The notes under the pieces are model-generated. The model ran no database searches. It saw only the letters and a list, made by a program, of their open reading frames with translations, and had not been told where the DNA came from. A stretch of DNA of 64,000 nucleotides from Notamacropus eugenii (lineage: Eukaryota > Chordata > Mammalia > Diprotodontia > Macropodidae). Made by a program: the position numbers and the translations under genes. The DNA is taken from assembly GCF_028372415.1 (NCBI RefSeq), contig NC_092875.1:436177377-436241376 (forward strand), written 5' to 3'. Shown one piece after another: positions 45,151 through 56,067 of the stretch (the stretch's first letter is position 1; every line of letters starts with the position of its first letter).

Positions 45151-46484
45151 ATTTGTTACAAAGGAAGGCTTTTATTTGTGGGTTGTGGGACATGCAAAGG
45201 AGGAAAGCTGTGGAAGGGATTTGTTGAGGGAGTAGTGATATCAAAAAAAAAAGGAAAAGAAAGAAAGGAGCATCAATGAGATAGTTCAAAAAGAGAGAAA
45301 AAGGAGAATTCAGGGGAGCAACAAGGAAGCAAGGGCAATGTTGAAACTACTAAGTTAAATATATTACCTCCTACTTTTACAAAAGTTATATACATAATAG
45401 AGAATTACAGTATCATGCAATCCTATATTTTTTGTATGAGGAAATATTCTTGCTTATTGATATTTTTCAAACATATTTGTAAAAGAAATAAGAAAACAAT
45501 AATCGAATGTATTGCCAAGGCAATATTCACAACATTGAGGGCAACTATCAATATGCTGGCATAGTTCTAAATTGCAAAGTATAACAGACTCTCCATATAG
45601 AAGACAGAAGAAAAACATTTTTTCATACACCAGAAAACCAAATCCATCATAGTAACCAAGAAATCAATACACATTAGCACTGCAGGGGACAAAGCTATTC
45701 CCAAGATTCCCCACCATCTCCACCCCCCCCCCCCCAGAGGCCTTCCCATAAACAAAAAAACACTCATGAGCCTAGCTGTGCCTGCCTGTGTCCTTTTCTC
45801 CCTCCATCCTAACTGCTGTCATCAACTTCCTCCCAGTTGTGCTTTACCCTTCCTGTTCCACCCATTCAGCAAGCTTTTCCCACCACATCTGACTTAGGCT
45901 TCCATATGATTTAAGCAGGTCATATGAGCTGATTAATGAGTGGGAAAGGTCTTCCTATTTAAATTGCCATTATACCCATGTAGAAATAGGCAGTGTTACA
46001 AAGATTGTAGAAATAAAGAATTGAAGTGGATTGAGCCGGATTCCATTGAAGTTGCACCTTTCTTCAAGTGGGGAATCTGAGTAAGTAGCAACAGCAAATG
46101 GGGAGTGAACTGATTAGAGCCTTTCCTTCCACTGGTCACCATTTCACTTAGACTGGGAATCTGTCATGGTGCCTAGCCAAATCCACCTCTCTTTCCAGTA
46201 GGACATGAAATTTTATGGTTGTTAGCATTAGTTAGAACATCTTCTAATTAATACATTTGTGTAAACTTCCCAAAAGGTAGAGTTTGAACAGAATTGGGGC
46301 TGTATCACTGTCCTTAGAAATGACAGTGGCCAAAGGGAAGATTTTACTCAAAGTCAAGTGCCATGGTTGAAGACATTTGTGGTTAGAGAGATGTAACTGA
46401 CCATTTCTATTGGGAAGGGGAAGGCCCTCCTTAGCCACTTTTACTACTCAGAGTGACATATACCAAAAAGGGCTCATTTACAGA
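45151..46484. other. Unassigned DNA with a C-run
   Basis: Apart from a run of 13 C at 45723-45735, nothing was recognised. Confidence 0.5.
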
Positions 46485-46520
46485 AATATATATGTGTGTG
46501 TGTGTGTGTATGTGTGTAAT
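46485..46520. repeat. TG/TA microsatellite
   Basis: Short 'atatatgtgtgtgtgtgtgt' tract with a few interruptions. Confidence 0.85.
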
Positions 46521-46720
46521 TAACTAATTGCTACAGTAGTATAGATGGAAAAAATAGCCACCACAAAACAATGAAAATTTCATGCTGTGAAATTAAAGAT
46601 ACTTCTTCCCTTTGTAGGGGTGGGATGGGGGTGGAGAGGAGAGGTGCTGTGGCATGGATTACTTAAGATAATGTCAAACATTTTTGATGTGTTGGTTACT
46701 TTTGCTGATCTTGTTCATTT

Positions 46721-46950
46721 TCTCTCTCTCTCTTTCTCTGTTTCTGTCTGTCTCTGTCTTTCTGTGTATTTCCCTCTCTGCCTCTGTGCCTCTGTCTCTT
46801 TATCTCTCTTTGTCTCACTGTTTTTTCCTTTTGTGTTTGTCTCTCTCGCTGTCATTCGTTGTCTCTGTCTCATTTTTTTTCTTCTTTGTCTCAAGTTTGT
46901 TTTTCCCTGTCTATATATATCTTTGTCTCTCTCTTTTGTTGTAAGGACAG
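46721..46950. repeat. CT-rich low-complexity tract
   Basis: Irregular TCTCTCTG/TCTGTCTC repeats. They yield Leu/Ser-rich open frames on the plus strand and Arg/Glu-rich ones on the minus strand, none of them genes. Confidence 0.9.
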
Positions 46951-47112
46951 TTATGAGTAAGAGGGACAAATACATGTAGACAATGAAAAAAATTATCAAT
47001 AAATATATTTAAAATCTTAAAAAAACCTCTAGTGGTTTTTTGTTCATTATTGACCTTCACTTCCTAAGATTGATTTATTCTCTATTCTCTCCTATTTTGT
47101 GACAAAAACTGG

Positions 47113-48010
47113 GTCGTTGGTTGTTGTCCTTCATTTTCAAAGAGGACCAAAATGACATCACCATGATAATGTGAAGTTTCAGTGTGTCCAACTGTGGCTG
47201 ATCAGACCAGTACAAGCTCGGAATACTCTACCACAGGTTGGACACGGATAGTTTGTGTGAATATTTGGAGTGGATACTCCAAATCTGCGCATCCTACATT
47301 TACTTTGTGCTGTCTCAATTCTGCTTTGCTCATAGAGCACAGCACCCTTTCTGATGTGGGCACACCATGCTGAGTGGTCCTGTGCCAGTGTCTCCCATGT
47401 TGCACAGTCAAATCCAAAGTTCTTGAGAGAGATCTTGTATTGCTTGAGAGTATCCTTGTATCACTTCTTCTGACCACCATGTGATCATCTGCCCCATATG
47501 AGTTCTCCACAAGATGGTCTTTTTGGCAGGCATACATTTTGCATTCGATCAGCCTGACCAGCCCATTGGAGTTGTGTTCTCTGAAGCATAGTTTGAATAC
47601 TTGACAGTTCAGCTCAAGCAAGGGCTTCAGTGTCTGGTACCTTATCCTGCCAGTGATCCTAAGAATCTTGCTAATACAGTACAAATGGAAGTGATTCAGT
47701 TTCCTGACATGACGCTGGTAGATTGTCCATGTTTCATAGGCATACAATAATGAGGTCATCACAGTGCTCTGTAGACCTTCAGTTTGGTAGTCACTCTAAT
47801 ACCTCTTCTCTCCCAAACTTTTCTTTGGAGCCTCCCAAACACTGAGCTAGCTCTGACAATGCATGTGTTAACCTCATTGTCAATGTGTATGTCCCTGCAA
47901 AGTACACTATCAGGATAAGTGAACTTGTCCACAGCATTCAAAATTTCTCCATCTTCTGTAACTGATGGTTCCATGTATGGATGGTGTGGTGGTGGCTGAT
48001 GGAGCATCTG
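47113..48010 (-). mobile_element. RTE-like LINE 3' part
   Basis: The minus strand carries the C-terminal third of the LINE protein and its 3' end. At 47759-48007 'AVDKFTYPDSVLCRDIHIDN' and 'RLQRKVWERRGIRVTTKLK' are clear. The next open frame (47202-47762) continues with 'LLYAYETWTIYQRHVRKLNH', then a shifted C-terminus. The 3' tail 'ttggttgttgtccttcattt' is shared with the copies at 29.1 and 61.6 kb. It is cut at its 5' side exactly where a HAL1-like element begins. Confidence 0.85.
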
Positions 48011-48011
48011 T

Positions 48012-49165
48012 GTTTTCTATTTTTTAAAATTTATTTTAAGCTTTCAGCATTCATTTCCACAAAATTTTGAGTTCCAGATTTTCTCCCCATCTCTCCCCTC
48101 CCAAAATGCCATGCATTGATTGCCCCTTCGACCAATGTGCCCTCCCTTCTAACACCCCTCCCATTTCCTTATCTCCATCTTTTCTCTTGTCCTGTAGGGC
48201 AACATAAATTTCTATACCCTATTACCTGAATTTGTTATTTCCCAGTTGTACACAAAAACAATTCTCAATGTTCATTCCTAAAACTTTGAGTTCCAACTTC
48301 TCTTCCTTCCTCCCTCCCCACCCATCCCCACTGAAAAGGCAAGCAATTCAATATAGGCTATATGTGTATAGTTTTGCAGTGACTTCCATAATAGTCATGT
48401 TGTGTAAGACTGACTATATTTTCCTCCATCCTATCCTGCCCCCCATTTCTTCTATTCTTGCTTTTGATCTTGTCCCTCCCCAAGAGTGTTTATTTCTAAT
48501 TACTCCCTCCTCCTATTTGCCCTCCCTTCCATCATCCCCCCAACCTGCTTATCCCCTTCTCCCCTACTTTCCTGTAGTGTAAGACAGATTTTCATACCAA
48601 GTTGAGTGTTCATGTTATTCCTTCCTTGAGTCAAATGTGATGAGAGTAAGCTTCACTTTTTCCCTTTCACCTCCACCCTTTTCCTCTCCATTGGAAAAGC
48701 TTTTTCTTGCCTGTTTTATGAGAGATAATTTGCCCCATTCCTTTTCTCCCTTTCACCTCCCAATATATTCCTCTCTCACCCCTTAATTTTATTTTTTTAG
48801 ATATGATCCCTTCCTATTCAACTCACCCTGTTCTCTCTCTCTCTGTCTCTCTGTCTCTCTCTCTCTCTCTCTGTCTATATGTGTGTGTCTATAATCCTTC
48901 CAACTACTCAGATACTGAGAAAAGGTTCAAGAGTTACAAATATTATCTTTCCATGTAGGAATGTAAACAGTTCAACTTTAGTAAATCCCTTGTGATTTCT
49001 CTTTCCTGTTTACATTTTCATGCTTCTCTTGATTCTTGTGTTTGAAAATCAGATTTTCTTTTCAGCTGTGGTCTTTTCATCAAAAATGCTTGACAGTCCT
49101 CTATTTCACTGAATAACCATTTTTTCCCCCTGAAGTATTATACTCAGTTTTGCTGAGTATTTGAT
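48012..49165 (-). mobile_element. 5'-truncated HAL1-like element
   Basis: From the poly-A side (48012): 'cagcattcatttccacaaaa', 'gagttccagattttctcccc', 'ttgtcctgtagggcaacata', 'gttgtgtaagactgactata', 'tttcctgtagtgtaagacag', 'aatatattcctctctcaccc'. It ends with the ORF1 C-terminus ('tgtgtttgaaaatcagattt', 'ctgaagtattatactcag'). It matches the 3' half of the copies at 42 and 56 kb in order and orientation. Confidence 0.8.
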
Positions 49166-49179
49166 TGTTGGTTTCAACC

Positions 49180-50640
49180 CTAGTTATCTGTATTTATTAT
49201 TTGTATCATTTTATTTTTACAGCACAGTAATAATATATTTCATTCATGTACTACAATTTTTTTAGCTCTTTCTTAATTGATAGACTATAAATATTATAGT
49301 TTGGTGTATATGAGGACTGGGTTTGTTTGTTTTGAAGACTATATTTTTGTCAGTGCTTTGGAATAAATTAGTAGTGGAATGTCTGGATCAAAGGATATGG
49401 GCATTTTAGTAATTTTATTTGCATGATTCCAAATTGCATTCCAAAATGGTTGCACTGATGCACAAGTCTACCAACAATGTACTAATGTTTCTACCTTATT
49501 AAAATGTTTCCAAAATTGACTCTTCTCATCTTTAGTTGTCTTTACCAATCTGAAGTTTACTGCCAGAAACCTCAGAGTTGTTTTGATTTTCATTTCTCTT
49601 ATTAGTAACTTGGAGCATTCCTTCATGTTTCTTAATAGTTTGCAAATCTTCTAAAGATCATGTATTGAAAACCTTTGATCACCTATCTATTGAGAATGAC
49701 TTTTATCTTTAGTATACATGTATAATATTTAATATTTGCATATTATATATGTGCATATATATACACACACATATACATGTATATCTGTTAGCTTTTCTCT
49801 ATTTCTTGGATATCAAACCTTTAATTGGAGAAATTTTGTACAAAGAGATGTTTCTCATCTGGCTACTTCCCTTCTTGTCCTAGCATTATTTATATTTGTG
49901 AAGAAGCTTTTCATGTAATCAGTTAAGTTAATCTTCTGTAATCACCTCTATCCCTTGTTTAGTTAAGAAACTAACCTCTCCTGCCCATAGTTGTGAAAGG
50001 GAGATGATCTCTTCCTCTTTTAAGTTTTTGGCGATATGATCTTTAATACTAAGGACGTATATCAATTTTGATTTTGTTGTGGAATATGGTGTGAAATGTT
50101 GCTCTAAACCTAATTTCTGTCAGACTGCTTTATAGTTCCCCCCCTGTTTTAATTAAATAGGGAGTTTTTCCTAAGTAATTTATGTTTTCCAGTGATCGAA
50201 ACCTGGGTATTGAGTTTGTTTATTACTGATTCTCAGATTTAAAGTCTGGAAATGCTATAACCCCATCCCTCCTAACTTTTTCATGATTTTCCTTGATTTT
50301 CTAAATCATTTGTTTCTCCAAATGAAATTGGTTGTTATTTTATTGAGTCCAAACATCAAAGTATCCTTTGATATTTAGTCTGGCATAGTGTTAAAACTGT
50401 AAATTAGCTTCAGTAATATCCTTTCTATTATATTGTCATGAAACCTCTATGAGCACTGGATATTCCTCCAGCTGTTTAGGTTGTCCTTTAAAGAACATTT
50501 TATAATTTAATTTAGACTAGTTTTTTTTTGTGTGTGCTTAGGTGGATTGGTTCTCAAATATTTTCTACATTTTGTAGTTGTTTCTAATGAAATTAGCATT
50601 TTTATTATTCCTATTCCTATTATTTCTATGGAATTTTGTT
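49180..50640 (-). mobile_element. Old L1 ORF2 fragment
   Basis: Minus-strand L1: 'tgtctggatcaaaggatatg', 'gattccaaattgcattccaa', 'tttcatttctcttattagta', 'tggtgtgaaatgttgctcta', 'tttctccaaatgaaattggt'. It is very diverged, with no long frame. Confidence 0.7.
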
Positions 50641-52289
50641 CTTTTTAGATAATTAAATAGAAATGATTTGTCACAGTCATACAGCCCATCCAGCATCTGA
50701 GGCAGGAGTTCCTTATGCCTTCCCTACTCATAGCCTAGCACAGGATCTACTCTGCCAGGCTGGCTGTCAAGCAGAGTCTCTGTGTTTTTAGGGATCCTAA
50801 TTTGGTTAGATCAAATGACAGTGGACTTATCTCTAATTTCTGTAGCACTTTCCAAACCTAAGACTCTGAGTTTGTAATCAGCAAGTCTTGTTCAATTCCA
50901 CAGAGGATCGAATAGTATCATAAGTGTATTTTGCATGGTATATCCTTCTTAAATTATGAAGCCCTTTCATTATGGTGACCACATGTTTCAGATTTTTCCA
51001 GACAGTGCCAATTTTAAGGAAAATGTGTTTTTGTAGGGTCTTAAAAAAGGAATGTCTTTTTTTTTTTTTTTTGGAACATTCTCCCTGATACTTGGTTTGG
51101 AGTAAGTGGTAACTATGCCTACAAGTCAAGACCTTCTCTCCTTCCTCTTTGTTGCAGCAATTAGAAAGGGCTGGTGCTCTGTGAATAGGTTTGGCAGTAG
51201 AGGGTGAATGTCATCATTTGTGTTATTATGGGCTGTGGTTCTTGCAGATTTCTTTTTCTAAGCTAATTTATTCTTAAAGCTGTTTTGAGTATTCCACAGA
51301 AGTCAAATGCCCTCATACTGAGATATCACTTCTACCAGTTGGCAACTCTGCTTTATCGAACTAATCTAAGACATTACAACTACCTTCCTACCTATAGTTA
51401 ATTGTTGCTGCTTCTGTTGCTAATCTAGATGGAAAATTGATGTGGGTGATTTAGGTCAGGCTGAAAAGGAAGCTCAAATTGGAAATTTCCCAAGAGTAAT
51501 TATGCCACATGGCAGTTCTTCAGCATCTACTGGCAGATGTGTTCTCTTTTTTTGTTTGTTTTTCTTTTTTTAAAGGAACAATGGGTACCGTAAAATAGCC
51601 CAGGCCAAAAATAGCAGGGGCTGTTACCCCTTTGTACTGCCTATAGATCTTGAAACAAAGTTCTTATTTCATTTTGATGATCTTGGATAGGAGACCTTGG
51701 AACTAGGGAGCAAATGCAGTTATCCCTTCTCATTTAAGGGTGTTTCTGTTCCATGATGATCTAATTAATTTCAGCAGCCAAAGGATTGGGATTCCTCGCT
51801 GTTTCTGATTTCTAGATAAAAAACTTTAAATACTAAAGATTTTGTATTTTGACTTTTATGATAGAACAGGTTTATAAGATTTTCAACATTTTCATGGGCT
51901 CAGTTTTTAAAATTTGTTTATTTTTAGAATGCAGTCAACCTTATTATGAAGAATATGAATAATAAAGAAATAGCATCTTGTATCTTTGTCAATTTACATG
52001 GTAGCTTTGAGCTAAATATTGGTAAGTTCAGATTTATAACACAAAATACTAAACAAGGGAAAAGAAAGAACAAAGAAGAAGTGAAATCAAGGGACAAAAG
52101 AAGAAATTGGTAATAAAAATTAAAACCAGATTGCATAGTATAGCTTTCTTCCATTTTCTTATCCATTGTCTTCCCCAGAATAAACATGTAGTTCTGAAAC
52201 ATTAATTAGTATATTGGTTTTTTTAACTTTCTTCTGTCAACTCATTTCCTATCTACTCTGTGTGTGCATAATTACTTACATATTGTCTT
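50641..52289. other. Unassigned intron DNA
   Basis: A weak old SINE/L2 scrap sits near 50660-50760 ('gtcacagtcatacagcccat'), and a T-run lies at 51058-51073. Otherwise nothing was recognised. Confidence 0.45.
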
Positions 52290-52415
52290 TGGTATTAGAG
52301 TATTTGCCCCATGAGGACAGGGACCATGTTATTTACCCTATTTGTATTTTCAGGACTTGTTACAGGACCTAGCATTTAGTAAGCCCTTACTGAATATTTG
52401 TTGATTGATTCTTTG
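52290..52415 (+). repeat. MIR/L2-type tail fragment
   Basis: 'gccccatgaggacagggacc', 'gttacaggacctagcattta' and 'ctgaatatttgttgattga' are typical of an old plus-strand repeat end. Confidence 0.65.
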
Positions 52416-52957
52416 TGTATTTCTAAAATTTAGAAGTTCTTTGTAGGCTAAAATTTAATACACAGAAAGATACTGGCCTTTCTGCTCTCCTTTTGCTAAA
52501 AGCAAATAGCACCATTGAAATACACAAAGACATGCCTAGTACCTAGGATATTTACAGTAAAATGGTTACCTCCTAGGTTAAAGAGGAAGTACAGGCCTTT
52601 GGCTGGGCCAGGGGCTGTCTATTTTCATTGTGAGACTAGTAAAGATCGTCATTTTCTTTGTGAGTTCAAATTGAACTGTTCATTAATGGTTCATTTCCAG
52701 ATTTCACTTTTTTTTCTTTTCTTTTGACTTTTGATAATCATATACTAAATAGAATATACTAAATCTTCTCTATTGTTCTTAAAATACTGAATTTTTAGTG
52801 ATGATTATTTTGAGGAAATGCATTTCATGCTTTGATTTCTAGATTTTTAGACACAAGTGACTTCCCAAACTTTTTTTTGTTGTATTTGGGTGCATCTTCT
52901 ATGTTCAAAGAAAGAAATTCCTTTTATTTAACCCAATTCTGTTTTTCCTAAATATAG

Positions 52958-53100
52958 GGTGATAACATTGGCACTAAATGGCAACCTTAACAATGACTAA
53001 GGAAGTACTCCAGGAGGACACACGGGTAGAAGATGAAAATTTAGAATTATATGAATCCACATCTGCCCACATTATTGAAGAAACAGAATATGTGAAAAAG
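52958..53100 (+). CDS. CCDC68: CCDC68, start-codon exon
   Basis: The exon follows an acceptor 'tttttcctaaatatag' and ends at a donor 'aaaaag|gtaaat'. A 5' UTR of 20 bases precedes the ATG at 52978; an in-frame TAA lies directly before it (52975-52977), which fixes the start. The 41 codons include 'YESTSAHIIEETEYVKK', as I remember the N-terminus of mammalian CCDC68. The first 20 residues ('MATLTMTKEVLQEDTRVED') are less conserved. CCDC68 is a coiled-coil protein of about 335 residues in human, described as a component of centriole subdistal appendages involved in microtubule anchoring. The junction is phase 0. There is no sign of damage, so the gene looks intact here. Base +4 is G but position -3 is T, so the start context is only moderate. 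Confidence 0.88.
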
Positions 53101-53634
53101 GTAAATGGGAAATGTTCATTCTTGCTGTTTTGCTTTGTGCTAATTTTTAAATACTATTGTAGCTTCTCTATCATGACACTAAATGTAGTAGTACTTGTTT
53201 TCTCACAATCACATTATTTCTGTAATGAGCAAAACCAGGCATATCAATTCACAAATAAATTTTTTATTAAATGTAAATAATTTTTAAAAATTTTACTGTG
53301 ATTTATTATAATTTCTCTTCTATACTTTAAACACAAATAATTAAGTAGATATTAATTTTGAAATAAAATTTTTTATTCTATCTCTGGTATATGCAGTTAC
53401 ACTGCATCAATTTATGCAACTTGATCCTTTGAGAGATTCTTATTTTCTGGTCCTGGGGTGTTAAATGCTTTCTGTAGAAAGACTGGAATTCACAATACAG
53501 AGGCTCTTATCAGTGCAGCAACTGAATCTGACCAAAGGGTTGAATCTGACCAGACTTGAAATTCTGTGGCACTTAGCACTTGATTATGTAACGTTTTGTA
53601 TGATGTCCTTTGTCAGCAAGGTAACTACTGTTTA

Positions 53635-53880
53635 GAGTGCTGGGTCTGGAGTCAGGAAGGCTCATCTTCCTGAGTACAAATCTGCCCTCAAACATTTACT
53701 AACCGTATGACCCTGGGCAAATCACTTAATCCTGTTTGCCTTGGTTTCCTCATTTGTAAAATGAACTTGAGAAGGAAATGGCAAATCACTCCAAGTATCT
53801 TTGCCTAGGAAATCCCAAATAGGGTCATGAAGACCCAAGCATGACTAAAAAATGACTAAACATTGACAACAAATTATCTC
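53635..53880 (+). mobile_element. Marsupial SINE in CCDC68 intron
   Basis: 'gctgggtctggagtcaggaa', 'gaccctgggcaaatcactta', 'tttcctcatttgtaaaatga', 'gaaggaaatggcaaatcact' and tail 'tagggtcatgaagacccaag'. Same strand as the gene; its head is truncated. Confidence 0.85.
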
Positions 53881-53899
53881 ATTTTTAATCTCATCTTCT

Positions 53900-54010
53900 C
53901 AACTAGATTTTGAGCTCTTTGTAAGGATTTTGATTTTTGCTACTTTTGTATTCTCTATGGTTCATAGTAGGTACTCAATAAATATTTTTTGATTCAATGA
54001 CTGATTAAAA
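53900..54010 (+). repeat. MIR/L2-type tail fragment
   Basis: 'gattttgagctctttgtaag' and 'catagtaggtactcaataaa' form a typical old repeat tail. Confidence 0.6.
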
Positions 54011-54459
54011 GAAAAAGTCCTGTTTGTGGTGCTTTAAAAATATCTGTAAACTGTTGCACAGGACAGCCTTTAGGGTGCAAATGGGGAAATTTGAGGCATC
54101 AGTTAGTTCGTGAGATGCTTGGGATTGAGTAATGTATCACATCAAAGTTAATAAATTTGAACAGAGTTCATCAGTTTGTTTGTTTCAAACTCAGTCTCCC
54201 TTTTAAAGAAACCAATCTCTCTGATGTGCTGCTCTATAAAATTCTTCCTTAGTAATAACTTTGTAATGGTCTTTGATTCTGGTTTAACTAGATAGGGTCT
54301 TAAATCAAGAATTTTGCTTAGATTGCTGAGAAATATTCAGAGAGATTTGCAAAAAAAAAAAAAAGGTACTTATATAGGACTGTCATTTTAAATAGTGCTC
54401 TTATTTCTCATTGCCATGCTTATGATGGGTACCTTGACTTAGAAGCATAAGAGCGAAAG

Positions 54460-54555
54460 AGGAAAGAAATAAGTGTTTATATAGCATTTCCTATTATGTG
54501 CCAAGCATTGTGCTAAATACTTTTTACAAATATTATCTCATTTCATCATCATAAC
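54460..54555 (+). repeat. L2 fragment
   Basis: 'ttatgtgccaagcattgtgc' followed by 'tacaaatattatctcatttc'. Confidence 0.65.
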
Positions 54556-54559
54556 ACAA

Positions 54560-55250
54560 AAGAGAAGTCATGTAACATAATGGAAAAAGTATGGAATTTT
54601 AAGTCAGAAAACCTGGGTTTGAGTCTTTGCTGTGTTACTCCATTACCTTTGAAAGCTTTGAGAAAGTCACTTAACCCCTCAGTTTTTTCATTTGTGAAAT
54701 GAAGGGATCAGACTAGATCAGTGGTTCTCCAAGTATGGTTCATAGATATTGGAATCCCCAAGACTCTTTCAGAGCATCCTGAGGTCAAAACTATTTTCAT
54801 ACTTAGATGTTATTTCCTATGAAAATACTTCTCCCTTTTCTAATTTCTCTGCATGAGACCAAATTTTCTTCATATAAGTCAAGCAAAACGACTTTGCAAC
54901 AGATTGAAAGCAAAAGCATATATGAGAATAGAGCAGTGTTCTATTAAATCAAATATTAAAAGATTTGCAAAAAAGAAATGTAATACAGTACTACTATTCT
55001 TATTAAACTTTTTGGGGGGTTGATAATGTAGTTTTTTAAATTAAAATTTTATGTTAATGTGTTATGTTTATTATTGTTATTTTAAATGAATTAATAAAAT
55101 ATTTTAAATTTATCAGTTTCTTAAATGGTACATATTGATAGATATTTGAGGTCCTCAGTAATTATTAAGAATAAAAATGATTCTTGGACCAAAAAGTTTG
55201 AAAACCTTTGAATTAGATGATCTTTTAATATACCTTGGTACTAAACCTCA
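54560..55250 (+). repeat. MIR-type SINE split by a DNA transposon
   Basis: The MIR body 'gtcagaaaacctgggtttga', 'gagaaagtcacttaacccct', 'tgtgaaatgaagggatcaga' breaks at 'gactagat'. It resumes after the insertion at 55212 with 'aattagatgatctttt', which completes the usual 'gactagatgatctcta' motif. Confidence 0.75.
54719..55211. mobile_element. hAT-type DNA transposon inserted in a MIR
   Basis: Left end 'cagtggttctccaagtatgg' and reversed right end 'caaaggttttcaaacttttt' form imperfect terminal inverted repeats. The flanking 8-mers 'gactagat' (54711-54718) and 'aattagat' (55212-55219) agree at 6 of 8, as expected for a hAT. The interior has 'gaggtcaaaactattttcat' and 'gttatttcctatgaaaatac' and then AT-rich sequence. 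No transposase frame is left. Confidence 0.75.
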
Positions 55251-55315
55251 TTAGAGAAAGGAGATTGCTAAAAACCCAACTGAACAACAAAAACACTTTT
55301 TTTTCCTTTCTGCAG

Positions 55316-55402
55316 ATTCGAACTACACTAGAGAAGATACGATACCAGATATTTAAAGATGAAACAGGTCATAAGAACACAAATCACAAACTAGGTGCAA
55401 AG
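55316..55402 (+). CDS. CCDC68: CCDC68, second coding exon
   Basis: The exon has 87 bases, 29 codons, phase 0 at both ends, between acceptor 'tttctgcag' and donor 'aaag|gtattg'. The residues begin 'IRTTLEKIRYQIFKDETGH' and end 'NHKLGAK'. The human counterpart, from memory, has the same length and the same core ('IRTT.QKIRTQMFKDE', 'STNHKLDAK'). The charged, leucine-spaced pattern fits the start of the coiled coil. The reading frame continues directly from 'EETEYVKK' of the exon at 52958-53100. The following exon was not found in the remaining 8.6 kb, so the next intron is long or runs past the window. Confidence 0.88.
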
Positions 55403-55649
55403 GTATTGTCTTAATAAGCTTCCTAATACTTATCTGAATTCAGAAAACAAAAGATTGCTAAAATGACTGTGATTTTATTTTGCGTTTTCCTTACGTTAAC
55501 CATAAAAACACTCCTTGGAGGTGGAGTGCTAAGGGAGACCTTGTGTTTCTGGGACAGAGAGTATTCTAGAGGTGAAGGAGGTTCTTTTTTTTTTTTTGCA
55601 AGTTTCTCATAATGTATCATTGCTACCTTTTCTTTTTTTTCCTTGCTTT

Positions 55650-56066
55650 AATCATGTTTTTATTGGAAAAACATTTCTCTATTAAATATTATGCTAGCTC
55701 TTGGTTTTAGATAGGTACTATTTATCATATTAAAGAAAAATCTATTTCAGTGCCTTTTCATGTTTTTAACATGAAAATTTTATATTTTCTCAAAATATTT
55801 TTCTTCAACAATTGATGTAATTATGATTCATATTGCTTTTAATTATTCATGGCCTATTATGTTTATTTCCATTGTATTGAATCAGAATTGCATTTTTGTA
55901 TAAGTCAAATCTAGCCCTACTATACTGATTTTTATATAATACTATTGATTCTTTGCTAAAATTTTATTCAACATTTCATCATAGACAAGCATTAGATATA
56001 TTGGAGTACATTTTCCTTAAGCTACTCTGTCTTTCCTTCTTTTGGGTAGTAGAACCACATTTGTTA
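55650..56066 (-). mobile_element. Old L1 ORF2 (RT region) fragment
   Basis: 'gctagctcttggttttagat', 'aggtactatttatcatatta' and 'gtagtagaaccacatttgtt' parallel the RT part of the large L1 near 32.65-33.03 kb. It ends where the HAL1-like poly-A side begins. Confidence 0.65.
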
Positions 56067-56067
56067 T

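Larger units (their letters stand above)
53101..55315 (+). other. CCDC68: CCDC68 intron between the two coding exons
   Basis: This 2.2 kb intron starts gtaaat and ends in a strong pyrimidine tract with 'tttctgcag'. It holds a SINE (53635-53880), an old tail repeat (53900-54010), an L2 scrap (54460-54555) and a MIR broken by a hAT element (54560-55250). Confidence 0.85.

Noticed and set aside
46587-46999. Open frames of 86-130 codons, Ser/Leu/Phe-rich on plus and Arg/Glu-rich on minus
   Set aside because: They are produced by the CT-rich low-complexity tract at 46721-46950.
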